Positions 27,254 to 35,765 are shown, counted from the first letter of the stretch. The stretch is DNA of 64,000 nt from CAXBID01 sp963815305 (GCA_963815305.1 CAWFFW010000001.1:2232001-2296000), one strand, 5' to 3'. The notes: generated by a model from the sequence alone, not told the origin. Numbers and translations are program-made.

Positions 27254-27877
27254 TTATTTACCACAAGTTTCTAATACTTGTGCAGCACGCTCCTCTCCCC
27301 AGTTTGGATGAAAAGGCGATTCTGGTTTAAATTTAGCAAAAAGTTCAATGGCACGTTCCAAATCTTTACAAAATGGCGTGGTATCTTGTCCAAAATACTT
27401 TGCTCCACCCATATCCCACTCTGCTTTACAATACACAACCCTTGGGTTTTCAGGGGCAATTTGTGCAGCTTTTGTATAAAGCTCAACTACTTTTCCAGAC
27501 AATGTCATCCCATAAGTTCCGCCATCATAGGCCACCCAAGCTGTATGTAAAAGTGCTTGTAGCACTAAAATTTCTGGATTATCTTTTGATATAGCTGTGG
27601 CATCATTTATCAAATCTTGAGCTTTTTTTAGTTGTGCAGTAAGTTTTTCTTCATCCCTTAAACCAAAACTGTTAGTAATATTTACTTGTGCTGCATAATA
27701 AGCTGGCAACCAATTATCTGGTTCAGCATTGGCTATTCGTTCAAACATATTTGATGCTTCGACGGGGTTATTACTTCCCCATAATTCAAATGCTTTTTGC
27801 ATTCCTTTTTCGTAGTTATTTTGTGCATCTGTTAATACAGAAACTAATAATGTGGCAATGATGATTAAATGTTTCAT
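27254..27877 (-). CDS. Exported TPR-like protein leading the LytTR operon
   Basis: 207 residues. Signal peptide (MKHLIIIATLLVSVLTDAQ, cleavage near 18), then helical TPR-like repeats (AFELWGSNNPVEASNMFERIANAEPDN, LYTKAAQIAPENPRVVYCKAEW) and conserved-looking GQDTTPFCKDLERAIELF and HPNWGEERA near the end. Periplasmic. First gene of the operon with the kinase and LytTR regulator, 21 bp upstream of the kinase. Its first 28 codons recur at the front of the TonB receptor gene at 33495-33570. Confidence 0.75.
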   Translation of the reverse strand: MKHLIIIATLLVSVLTDAQNNYEKGMQKAFELWGSNNPVEASNMFERIANAEPDNWLPAYYAAQVNITNSFGLRDEEKLTAQLKKAQDLINDATAISKDNPEILVLQALLHTAWVAYDGGTYGMTLSGKVVELYTKAAQIAPENPRVVYCKAEWDMGGAKYFGQDTTPFCKDLERAIELFAKFKPESPFHPNWGEERAAQVLETCGK

Positions 27878-27920
27878 TTTTTTTTATTTAGGAATAATTG
27901 TTCGTTTTTTAATTATGTAG

Positions 27921-27928
27921 CAAATATC
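27921..27928 (-). promoter_or_regulatory. -7-like box GATATTTG of the TPR-kinase-LytTR operon
   Basis: GATATTTG on the minus strand, one mismatch from TAnnTTTG, 43 bp before the TPR gene ATG. No TTG is found 19 nt upstream; instead the LytTR-type repeat ends exactly 33 nt upstream, as expected for an activator-dependent promoter. The identical arrangement is seen at 33595-33602. Confidence 0.55.
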
Positions 27929-27961
27929 AGATAGAAATACATTCTATAAAAAACACGTTTA

Positions 27962-27992
27962 CCGAATTGTTGTTTTTTCAGGATGAAATGTT
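27962..27992 (-). promoter_or_regulatory. Candidate LytTR binding site (direct repeat, copy 1)
   Basis: On the minus strand AACATTTCA and AACAATTCG start 21 bp apart, separated by 12 bp. Two 9-10-bp direct repeats with about 12 bp between them is the classic layout for LytTR regulators (AgrA, ComE). The same element at 33636-33666 precedes the TonB receptor. Would imply autoregulation of the operon encoding the LytTR protein. Confidence 0.6.
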
Positions 27993-28045
27993 AAGTTTTT
28001 CAAAAAGCATCAAAAGGCTTTATTTTATTAGGAAAGAGTCATAAA

Positions 28046-28340
28046 ATGAAGAACATAGTTTTGGTATTTTTAATTTGTTATAGTTTGGTAAATTAATCAA
28101 AACGAAAAAATCTTAATGATTGATTACTTAGAAGTATTAAATAACAATAAAGAAGAGGCTTTTTTCTACTATCAAAATAATTGGGAGCAGTTACGTTTAA
28201 AAGCTATTGAAAAAAGATTTATAGATACTTATCAGATATTAGAAATAATACCTACTTCGAAAGCACCATTTAGTTTTATTTTAATGACTACTTATACAAA
28301 CAAATCAAAATATAATGCTAGCGAAAGTAATTCCGCATAG
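28046..28340 (+). pseudogene. Decayed gene for a small secreted protein (copy 1)
   Basis: ATG 28046 opens a signal-peptide-like sequence (MKNIVLVFLICYSLVN) that stops after 16 codons; the body continues in another frame as an ORF from 28116 (MIDYLEVLNNNKEEAFFYYQ...WEQLRLKAIEK...YQILEIIPTSKAPFSFILMTTY) and ends early at SESNSA. Full-length flavobacterial relatives are, from memory, about 130-150 residues with a signal peptide. A paralogous, also broken copy lies at 33749-34059. Divergent from the TPR operon. Confidence 0.6.
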
Positions 28341-28377
28341 TAACAACATAAGGCATTGGAATTAAAAAGCTTAAGAA

Positions 28378-28599
28378 TTAAAAAATAACGCTCAACCTTT
28401 CAAAAAAATATTGATCTACTAATTTAAAAAAGACAGGAACAGCATAAGCTACTTTCACGGATTTAACTCCCTGTTTACTAGTTTTCATTTGGGCCAATAA
28501 ACCAATAATATCCTCTACATCCTTTTATAAAATGCTCTCATCATCTCCAGAATTTATATTGGTAGTGTCACCTTTCGCATCAGTAGCATATTCAACAAT
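28378..28599 (-). pseudogene. Remnant of a tonB-like gene (C-terminal domain)
   Basis: Translation of the minus strand gives a TonB C-terminal domain matching the intact gene at 34184-34918: EYATDAKGDTTNINS, a stop at 28525-28527, then VEDIIGLLAQMKTSKQGVKS and VKVAYAVPVFFK, against IIDTNGYTTNIRS, AERIVGLLPKMKPGKQRGKP and VKVAYAVPIYFK. A second stop (28600-28602) lies at the upstream end of the match. The rest of the gene is not recognisable. Confidence 0.85.
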
Positions 28600-28686
28600 T
28601 TAATAAATTCTAGAATTCTTAATATACAGTCATCATATTCTTAAAAAGAGAATAAAGGTTTTGGTTACACCTTAATTTAAAACACT

Positions 28687-28723
28687 AAAAAAGTCATCAA
28701 ATTAATTTTGATGACTTTTTTTT
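28687..28723. terminator. Bidirectional terminator downstream of hsp20
   Basis: A 15-bp perfect stem, AAAAAAGTCATCAAA (28687-28701) with TTTGATGACTTTTTT (28707-28721), loop of 5 nt, A/T tracts on both sides. It serves the minus-strand hsp20 (stop 28766). Confidence 0.85.
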
Positions 28724-28765
28724 CTCAGAGTTTCAATAGTATTAACTCTAAACTAATTCAAATAA

Positions 28766-29242
28766 TTAAGATATCTTAATCGTACGTGCTGGTTTTTGCT
28801 TCGCTTCTTCTTTTTTAGGAAGATGCACATTTAGAATACCTTCATTATAACTAGCGTTTATTTTACTGTCGTTTACTGTTTCTGGCAGCGTAAAGGTTCT
28901 TTTAAATGAAGAATAACCAAACTCTCTACGTGTATACCCTTCATCATTATCTTCATGTTCTTCTTTTAATTCTGCAGAAATAGATAAAATATTATTATCT
29001 AAATTAATATCGAAATCAGTTTTTTTCAATCCTGGCACTGCCATTTCTACTATAAAAGCATCCGATATCTCTTTGATATTTACTTTAGGAAGCGAGATGC
29101 CTGTATTAAAGTTTGAAGAAAATAACGATGGAAACTCATTCAAAGAAAAATCATCAAACCAAGTTGATAATGATGGGAAGTTTGAACCTGTATTGTGTTT
29201 TGCTAAACTTCCATTTTTTGATAATGTTGCTAAATTGCTCAT
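28766..29242 (-). CDS. Hsp20/alpha-crystallin family small heat-shock protein
   Basis: ATP-independent holdase. 158 residues from ATG 29242 (MSNLATLSKNG); an in-frame ATG at 29266 would add MFNLKFLT but lies only about 10 nt from the predicted transcription start, so the shorter form is preferred. Alpha-crystallin domain about residues 45-145 (PKVNIKEISDAFIVEMAVPGLKKTDFDINL...FKRTFTLPETVN...GILNVHLPKKE), with the C-terminal I-x-I-type tail KPARTIKIS. Single-gene unit with a sigma-54-like promoter and its own terminator. Confidence 0.93.
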   Translation of the reverse strand: MSNLATLSKNGSLAKHNTGSNFPSLSTWFDDFSLNEFPSLFSSNFNTGISLPKVNIKEISDAFIVEMAVPGLKKTDFDINLDNNILSISAELKEEHEDNDEGYTRREFGYSSFKRTFTLPETVNDSKINASYNEGILNVHLPKKEEAKQKPARTIKIS

Positions 29243-29286
29243 TGTTAAAAATTTTAAGTTAAACATTTATTTTTCAATTCATTAAA

Positions 29287-29304
29287 AGCAAAATGAATAC
29301 CAAA
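29287..29304 (-). promoter_or_regulatory. Sigma-54-like (-24/-12) promoter of hsp20
   Basis: TTTGGTATTCATTTTGCT on the minus strand: GG and GC elements separated by the required 12 positions (consensus TGGCACG-N4-TTGC). About 45 bp further upstream there is a small palindrome CAGAATTCTG that could belong to an activator site. No housekeeping TAnnTTTG box is seen nearby. Confidence 0.5.
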
Positions 29305-29544
29305 TCCCATATGGTGTTAAAATGTCTTTTTCTTTAATATTTTTTTAACAGAATTCTGACATTTTTTCATTTCTGGGATAAATTGAAATGCCAAATTTTC
29401 GGAAAAGTATTTGTTTGACTTTATTAAAATATTCAACTAACTTCGTTTATCGAACGATATAATTCAATAAAAATCAACTATATCCTAATATTGGTAGCAA
29501 GTGGCTCAGGCTCCAGAACTCATTACAGATTTAATTAAATAATT

Positions 29545-31138
29545 ATGAAAAATTTTTCTTGTCTTTTTGTTTTAATATTAACAATAAGCATTACTCATGC
29601 ACAAAAGGCGTATGATGCGCGTATTAGCGAAAAAGAAATATTAACCCCTTTGCCTAATCAAGAACCTAAAATTAACGGGCCAAAACTATACGGAGTAAGA
29701 CCCGGTAAAAAGTTTGTTTATCGTATTCCGTGTCAAGGTAAGCGCCCCATCAAATTTAAAATACAAGGATTGACTAGCCAATTAACTCTGGATGCTGAAA
29801 AGGGAGTCATAACTGGTATTGTTCCTGAAGATAAAGGTGAATATGCTATGACGGTAATTGCCAGTAACAAATATGGAAGAGTATCGCGCGAATTTAAGTT
29901 GATGGTTGGTGAAAATATTGCTTTAACACCACCGACAGGTTGGAATTCATGGGGTGGACATATGTTATTGATTACCGATGAGATCATGCAAAAAACTACT
30001 GATATTTTTGTTGAAAAAGGTTTTGCAGATGTGGGTTTTCAGTACATTTCAATTGATGATTGTTGGATGAAAACAAGCAAGGAAAGTTTTGAAGCTCGAA
30101 ATGATTTTAAAAAGGAACAGCACGAGGGCTTTAGTTTTGATGGTTTGGTTGGCGAAGTTAGGAACGCTGATGGTCATATTATTCCTAATAGCAATTTTCC
30201 CGATATGAAAGCTATGACTACTTACATTCATAGTTTCGGTTTAAAAGCTGGTATTTACAGTTCTCCTGGCCCTTATACATGCCAAAACTTTGAAGGTTCT
30301 ATGGGTTATGAAAAGCGCGATGCAGACCAATATGCAAATTGGGGATTTGACCTGTTAAAATATGATTTATGTTCTGGCAGCAGTTGTTTGAAGTGTATCA
30401 GGAATTTAAGCGATTCATACCCACAATCGGCTCTTTGGCAACCCATGGCTACATATCTTAGTATGCAGAATAGAGACATACTTTTTAATTTATGCCAATA
30501 CGGAAAAGAAGATCCTTGGACATGGGCACCTGATTTAGGTATTTCTACTTGGCGAACCGGTGGTGATTTAAACCATCATGTTGAAAATTATTTTAAAAAT
30601 GCCTTAAGGATATCTACCGAATTAAGAGCATATAGTAAGCCGGGGCAATGGAACGATCCAGACTTCATGTATATACATAAACTTCGTGATTTCCGGAAAA
30701 TGGTCAATCCAAGTCAAGAAATTCAATTAAACACAAACCAACGCTACCAATATGTTACTTTATGGTCAATAATTTGTGCACCGTTCTTTTTTTCCTGTGA
30801 TATCAATGAAATTGATGACTTTACCATTAGATTGCTTACTAATGTAGGTGTAATGAATATTAACCAAGATGCGTTGGGACATGTAGCAGAAGACAATAAA
30901 GAATGAAAACGATGAAGTTATCATGTTAAAAAAATTAGCAGATGGGTCAAAAGCTTTAGCCATATTTAATACTAACCCTGTTGATGAAAAGGTAATAGAT
31001 ATTAATTTAACAACAATAGGTTTAAATGGAAACAAAGAAATTTATGATGTGTGGAGGCAAAAAAAATTGAGTAACATGGCAGAAAAAATATCAATACGAT
31101 TAAGTCCAAATGGAGTAGGTCTATTCATCATTAAATAA
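29545..31138 (+). pseudogene. GH27-family alpha-galactosidase, frameshifted near the 3' end
   Basis: Exported glycoside hydrolase. Signal peptide (1-19, ITHAQ), an Ig-like putative domain (about 45-122), then a GH27 barrel: TPPTGWNSWGG (129-139), nucleophile Asp274 in LLKYDLC and acid/base Asp341 in STWRTGGDL. The frame stops at 30906 (HVAEDNKE*), while the C-terminal beta-sandwich continues in the next frame (EVIMLKKLADGSKALAIFNTN...GVGLFIIK, to 31138). Removing one A from 30898-30900 restores one frame of about 530 codons. Either a real mutation or a sequencing error; the catalytic domain itself is intact. Confidence 0.85.
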
Positions 31139-31341
31139 TAAAAGAATCAAGTAAAAAGAATTGGTAATATCAAATATTGAAGATGGTCAAAAAAACACCA
31201 GCTGCCAATACTCAATATACGTAAGCAGGGGGTTGTAGATATTTTAAATTTTTGTACATTTATTAAAAATTGCAGCGATTTGACAGGTTGGAACCTCGAA
31301 ATTTCGGCCTCCGTATATAGCAAACCGATAAACGAACCTTC

Positions 31342-33495
31342 CTATAAATTATCCAATTGATTACTTTTCTTATCCTCACTAATGGTCCAAAAGAAGCCAA
31401 CAAAAAAGAACTGATCTACGGCTGGTTGTAATGCTCTGCGGTCGAAATTACCATTTACATTAGGTGTATTAGCGTATTGATAACCATTTATGTTTTTAAA
31501 ACTTGAAACATTATTTACAGATGCATATAATATTTTTTGCGGACTTATTAAATACGCCCAGTTTAAACTCAAACTATTAAATGCCTTCGTTTTATCATTT
31601 AAAAAACCAGACTCGTTGGGGTTTGTGTAGGTTCTCCCGGATGCAAATCCATAACTAAACCCGACTTGACTGCGCCAATCGTTAATCCAATATTTCCCTA
31701 CTAATGATACGTTATGTGTATTTGCGAAATTAGGTTGTGCTTTAATGGGATAGTTTTTATAATCACGCTCGGTATCTAAAAACGAATAACTTACCCAATA
31801 ATCAAAATTCTTAATACTTTTACTATCTCTCCAGAAAAAATCAATACCTCTTGCAAAACCAGAACCATGGTTATTAAAATTGCTATTAAAATCTGGAAAC
31901 TCAGCGTCGTACTTTACTAAATTATCATAGGTTTTATAATAAGCTTCTGCTCTAAAAATTTTTCTGTCGGCATTGTACTGATAGTTCAAAATATAATGCG
32001 ACGTGTTTTCTGCTTTTAAACCCTGATTAAACTTTAAAATATTACTTGATGGGTTTTGATAAAAGTTTCCGTATGCCAACGACACCTGGCTTTTAGCAGA
32101 TGTTTTATAAGCCAAAGACCATCTAGGAGCCAATGTAAAATCTTTAAACAACTCGCTATACTCGCCACGCAAACCTGTTTTAAAAGCCAATTGTTTTGAT
32201 ACAAAAATATCAGCCTCTACAAATGCTGCCGCTATATTGTTGTTAAAACCATAATCATCCACGACTATGGCTTCATCTTTATAATTTTCATTAAAATCCG
32301 TTGCAAAATATTCAGCACCAAAATACAGTTTAAAACGATTACTTATGCGGTTTTTAAATTTAAGCTTGGTATGGATTGAGTTTTCAGTGTCTTTTATTTC
32401 GCTGTCAATAATCTTTAAATCATTTTTTGAATGTGTATAACTAAATCCAACTTCTATAGTCCAGGTATCGTTTAAAACACTTTGATACGAGCCATTAAAA
32501 TACAGGTTTTTGTTATTTAGTTTAAAATATGCACCTTCGTCATAGTTTATATCTTCTTGGGTAAGTTCAAAATTAGTAACATCAAAAGCGGTATAAAGTT
32601 TAAACAATCCGTTATCCATTTTCTTTCTAAAGACAGTTTCACCCGATGCTGCCTCAAATGGTTTTATCCAATCATTTCGGTTTTTAAATATGGCATTATA
32701 TGGTGCCAAATTAATATATGAAGCATTTACACTCATCGAGCTTTTTTTCCATTTTTGAGTATTTCCAAGCGTAGCACCTAAACTCATAATACCAATATCT
32801 GTTTTTTCTTGGTCAGGTTCATCAATGGTATTTAATAATAATACACTAGAAAGTGCTTGCCCATATTCAGCCGAATAACCACCCGTAGAAAATGTAATCC
32901 CGTCAAATAAAAAGGGTGAATAGCGTCCGCGTGATGGTGCATTGTTTGTTGTTGGCGAATATGGCGTAAACACACGAATACCATCTATAAAAATTTGAGT
33001 TTCTTCAGCATCACCACCACGAACAAACAAACGGCCATCTTCAGCAACCGTTGTTGTTCCTGGTAATGTTTGTAGTGCTCCAACGAAATCGCCCACGGCA
33101 CTCGCCGTTGTAACCACATCTAAAGGTTTTAGTACATTAACTTTACTATTATCACCTGCATTAAAAGTACCTGCTGATAAAACTACAGCATCTAATGTAT
33201 TTACATCTGCACGAAGTATAATACTCAGATTTTTCATAAATGAAATATCTCCAGTCATGTTAAAAGTTTCATAGGACATATATGAGACAATTAAAGTTAC
33301 ACGTCCTGTTTCTGATGTTGAAAAAATAAAGGCGCCATTTTCATCTGACGTTGTACCATCATAAGCACCCTCTAAATAAATATTAGCACCATTAATAGGT
33401 TCATTTTTTGCGTTAAAAACGTTTCCGTTAATATCTGTTTGTGCGCTTAATTGAATACTGATGAATGTGATAAAAATAATGATGAATTTTTGCAT
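31342..33495 (-). CDS. TonB-dependent receptor with carboxypeptidase-regulatory-like domain
   Basis: Outer-membrane receptor, 717 residues from ATG 33495 (MQKFIIIFITFISIQLSAQ, a complete signal peptide), then a CarboxypepD_reg-like beta-sandwich (DINGNVFNAKNEPINGANIYLEG...), plug (GDFVGALQTLPGTTTVAEDGRLFVRGGDAEETQIFIDGI) and barrel. The open frame continues upstream in phase to 33570, adding 25 codons that match the start of the TPR gene at 27254-27877; I treat these as a fossil. Preceded by the second LytTR-type repeat. Intact tonB lies about 690 bp upstream. Substrate unknown. Confidence 0.9.
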   Translation of the reverse strand: MQKFIIIFITFISIQLSAQTDINGNVFNAKNEPINGANIYLEGAYDGTTSDENGAFIFSTSETGRVTLIVSYMSYETFNMTGDISFMKNLSIILRADVNTLDAVVLSAGTFNAGDNSKVNVLKPLDVVTTASAVGDFVGALQTLPGTTTVAEDGRLFVRGGDAEETQIFIDGIRVFTPYSPTTNNAPSRGRYSPFLFDGITFSTGGYSAEYGQALSSVLLLNTIDEPDQEKTDIGIMSLGATLGNTQKWKKSSMSVNASYINLAPYNAIFKNRNDWIKPFEAASGETVFRKKMDNGLFKLYTAFDVTNFELTQEDINYDEGAYFKLNNKNLYFNGSYQSVLNDTWTIEVGFSYTHSKNDLKIIDSEIKDTENSIHTKLKFKNRISNRFKLYFGAEYFATDFNENYKDEAIVVDDYGFNNNIAAAFVEADIFVSKQLAFKTGLRGEYSELFKDFTLAPRWSLAYKTSAKSQVSLAYGNFYQNPSSNILKFNQGLKAENTSHYILNYQYNADRKIFRAEAYYKTYDNLVKYDAEFPDFNSNFNNHGSGFARGIDFFWRDSKSIKNFDYWVSYSFLDTERDYKNYPIKAQPNFANTHNVSLVGKYWINDWRSQVGFSYGFASGRTYTNPNESGFLNDKTKAFNSLSLNWAYLISPQKILYASVNNVSSFKNINGYQYANTPNVNGNFDRRALQPAVDQFFFVGFFWTISEDKKSNQLDNL

Positions 33496-33570
33496 GCGTC
33501 TTTTATAATTAGCCTGTTCAGATAAAATTCCTGAAACTAAGGTTGTCGCCATCATGATTAGATGATTCAT
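33496..33570 (-). pseudogene. Fossil 5' end of the duplicated TPR gene, fused in frame to the receptor
   Basis: Codons MNHLIMMATTLVSGILSEQ... align without gaps to MKHLIIIATLLVSVLTDAQ... of the TPR protein, including NYKRRMQK against NYEKGMQK at the same positions 21-28. Homology stops at ATGCAAAAA, shared by both genes, which is the receptor's own start. The cell could still start here and produce a receptor with a 25-residue extension in front of its signal peptide. Confidence 0.75.
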
Positions 33571-33594
33571 ATATTTTAAGTGTTAATTATGGAA

Positions 33595-33602
33595 CAAATA
33601 TC
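33595..33602 (-). promoter_or_regulatory. -7-like box GATATTTG of the TonB receptor gene
   Basis: Same octamer as at 27921-27928 and again 33 nt from the edge of the LytTR-type repeat. It is 99 bp before the receptor ATG at 33495 but only 24 bp before the fossil ATG at 33570. Confidence 0.5.
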
Positions 33603-33635
33603 TAATACGACAAAGGCTTTTTAAAATAGGAATTA

Positions 33636-33666
33636 CCGAACTGTTATTTTTTATTGATGAAATGTT
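33636..33666 (-). promoter_or_regulatory. Candidate LytTR binding site (direct repeat, copy 2)
   Basis: On the minus strand AACATTTCA and AACAGTTCG start 21 bp apart, as in the copy at 27962-27992. Flanking intergenic DNA is clearly diverged while the two half-sites, the A-rich spacer and the GATATTTG box are kept, which suggests selection for binding. Confidence 0.6.
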
Positions 33667-33748
33667 AAACCTTGATAATTGACGTATTCCAATCATTATT
33701 ATGGGAGTAATAAAAATTTATAATCACGAGAAAAGGATTTATTGTATT

Positions 33749-34059
33749 ATGAATCAACACGTTTTTATTTGTCTATAGACGATCCAAACTTATTGTAATG
33801 ATTAATTATGTTGAAATTTTATATAACGATAAAGAAGAGGCTTATTTCTATTATCAAAAAAGTTGGGAACAATTATTTAAAAAACCTATAAAACTAGGAC
33901 TTATGCATACTCGTCAAATTCTAGAAACAATACCTACTGAAGAAACACTCTATAATTTTATGTTAATAGTTAATTATGAAAACACCATATGATATTTGTG
34001 AAAGTAATTTCGGAAATAATATTAAAGAAAGTGACAATTTTAAAACTGCTTATTCATAA
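33749..34059 (+). pseudogene. Decayed gene for a small secreted protein (copy 2)
   Basis: Paralogue of the fossil at 28046-28340. ATG 33749 opens a short frame (MNQHVFICL*); the body is an ORF from 33798 (MINYVEILYNDKEEAYFYYQKSWEQLFKKPIK...RQILETIPTEETLYNFMLIVNY) that ends at NTI, while a different frame continues as YDICESNFGNNIKESDNFK to a stop at 34057-34059, matching YNASESNS of copy 1. At least two frameshifts. Lies between the receptor and the intact tonB. Confidence 0.6.
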
Positions 34060-34183
34060 AAACCCATCTAAATTTAGAAAATAAATTTTTATAATAATGA
34101 TTTAAAACACTGGACTAGGGTTAAAATTATAATATCCAAGAGTTTAGAATTTAACCCTTGGCTATTTAACTTAAATATCAAAA

Positions 34184-34918
34184 TTATAACTCTGAATATT
34201 TAAAATATATAGGAACAGCATAAGCTACTTTTACTGGTTTACCGCGCTGTTTGCCTGGTTTCATTTTTGGTAGTAAACCCACAATACGTTCAGCCTCATT
34301 TTCCAAAATTATATCAGGCCCTCTTGATCTTATATTCGTTGTATAACCATTGGTATCTATAATAAACACAACCGATACTCTACCCTGTAGTCCAAGATCT
34401 AATGCGGTTTCTGGGTAATTAAAATGCTTTAAAACATGTTGTTGTACTTTTTCTTGAAAACAAATTTTAGTTTGTTCTTTGTTCAAACCTTCACATCCCG
34501 GAAAAACAGGCACATTTTCAATAACAGCAAAAGCGACTTCAACCTCTTCTTCAACCTCTTCAACCTGTACGTCCCCAACATTAACAACGCCTTCTTGAAT
34601 AGCATAGTCTTGTGCCACCTCAGTACTTGCAATTAGGGTTTCTTCAACGTCTCCAACATCTTCAACAATTTGAATAGATTCCTGTACGGCTATAGATGAT
34701 GGCGGTGGTGGTAACTTTGATGCGCTTGCAATAATTAATGGTATTTCCTCTTTTACTTCTTGCTCTATATTGAGAAAATCCATAACTATTTCGTTTTTTT
34801 CATAAGTTTTATATTCTAATGCACTCCAAGAAAAAAATAACATCAAGTTTAAACCTATGGCAAAATACAGACTGCTATTGCGACCTATTTCAATTTTTGG
34901 ATTCTTTTTAGATTTCAT
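34184..34918 (-). CDS. TonB family energy transducer
   Basis: Inner-membrane/periplasmic protein coupling proton motive force to outer-membrane receptors. From ATG 34918 (MKSKKNPKIEIGRNSSLYF; the open frame extends 19 codons further but without family similarity) 244 residues: one transmembrane helix (about 17-36), a spacer rich in Val/Glu (VEEVEEEVEVAF), and the C-terminal TonB domain (about 165-244: FNYPETALDLGLQGRVSVVFIIDTNGYT...VKVAYAVPIYFKYSEL). A GATATTTG box (34973-34980) lies upstream but without the LytTR-type repeat. A degraded paralogue lies at 28378-28599. Confidence 0.9.
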   Translation of the reverse strand: MKSKKNPKIEIGRNSSLYFAIGLNLMLFFSWSALEYKTYEKNEIVMDFLNIEQEVKEEIPLIIASASKLPPPPSSIAVQESIQIVEDVGDVEETLIASTEVAQDYAIQEGVVNVGDVQVEEVEEEVEVAFAVIENVPVFPGCEGLNKEQTKICFQEKVQQHVLKHFNYPETALDLGLQGRVSVVFIIDTNGYTTNIRSRGPDIILENEAERIVGLLPKMKPGKQRGKPVKVAYAVPIYFKYSEL

Positions 34919-35216
34919 GACATTTAAATTTAATCCTATGAAATTATTAGAATTCGAACTAAATAAATATGACAAATATCATATTCATTAAAAAAGATTC
35001 ATTATTTTATTATTAGACTCTTAATAATAGAAAAAAGACTTCATTTTTAGTATAAGTGACATATTAAAAACGTATTGTAGATTTATACTCGCTTTACATT
35101 TACCAAATTGAGATGCCGATAACCCAAAAATTAATCTGGAATATTTATTTTTAAACTGTAAACTTTAAATTATTAAAGGTTAACTTTAAAACATTATAAA
35201 ATCTTAAAAAAATAAC

Positions 35217-35744
35217 ATGAAAAAATTAACACCCATTTCAACTATTGCTTTTGCATTTATTATGCTATTAACGACGAATGTAGATGCCCAAAAATTTAGT
35301 GGATTAGATAAAAGCCCGCTAGATGTAGCCATATATACAACAGCTCGTAATGCACCGGCTATGGCAAAAGTTATTTACAGCAGACCACAGTTAAAGGGAA
35401 GACCGTTAAGTAAATTAGCACCTAACGGTAAAGTTTGGAGAACTGGTGCAAATGAAGCCCCCACCCTTACATTATACAGTGACATGAAAATTGGAGGAAA
35501 AGCTGTTAGTGCTGGCGAATATTCGTTATTTACTATTCCTGGAGAAAAAGAATGGACTATTATTTTAAATAAAGATGTTAATGTTTGGGGTGCCTATACT
35601 TATAATGAAGCTAATGATGTTATTAGAGTTTCAGCACCAGTTAGCTCTGGAGATGAGCTTGAAGCTTTTTCTATGACATTTACTGAAGGTAATTTTCACT
35701 TAGGATGGGGAACTGCTAGAGTTACTGTGCCAATTACAAAATAA
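35217..35744 (+). CDS. DUF2911 domain-containing exported protein
   Basis: 175 residues; signal peptide (1-24, ending NVDAQ), then the DUF2911 pattern: SPLDVAIY, AKVIYSRPQLKGRPLSKLAPNGKVWRTGANEAPTLTLYSDMKIGG, LSAGEYSLFTIPGEKEWTIILNKD, WGAYTYNEANDVIRV. Common in Bacteroidota; predicted periplasmic or outer-surface, function unknown. Convergent with queE and sharing its terminator. Confidence 0.88.
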   Translation: MKKLTPISTIAFAFIMLLTTNVDAQKFSGLDKSPLDVAIYTTARNAPAMAKVIYSRPQLKGRPLSKLAPNGKVWRTGANEAPTLTLYSDMKIGGKAVSAGEYSLFTIPGEKEWTIILNKDVNVWGAYTYNEANDVIRVSAPVSSGDELEAFSMTFTEGNFHLGWGTARVTVPITK

Positions 35745-35765
35745 TTTTATGTTATTGCATATAAT

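Noticed and set aside
31139..31341. Spacer between the GH27 gene and the receptor considered as a repeat or RNA
   Set aside because: No stable hairpin with U-run, no ORF and no recognisable RNA motif.
34973..35050. A third LytTR-type site upstream of the intact tonB gene
   Set aside because: A GATATTTG box is present, but the sequence 33 nt upstream (around 35014-35044) does not show the AACA-TTC direct repeats.
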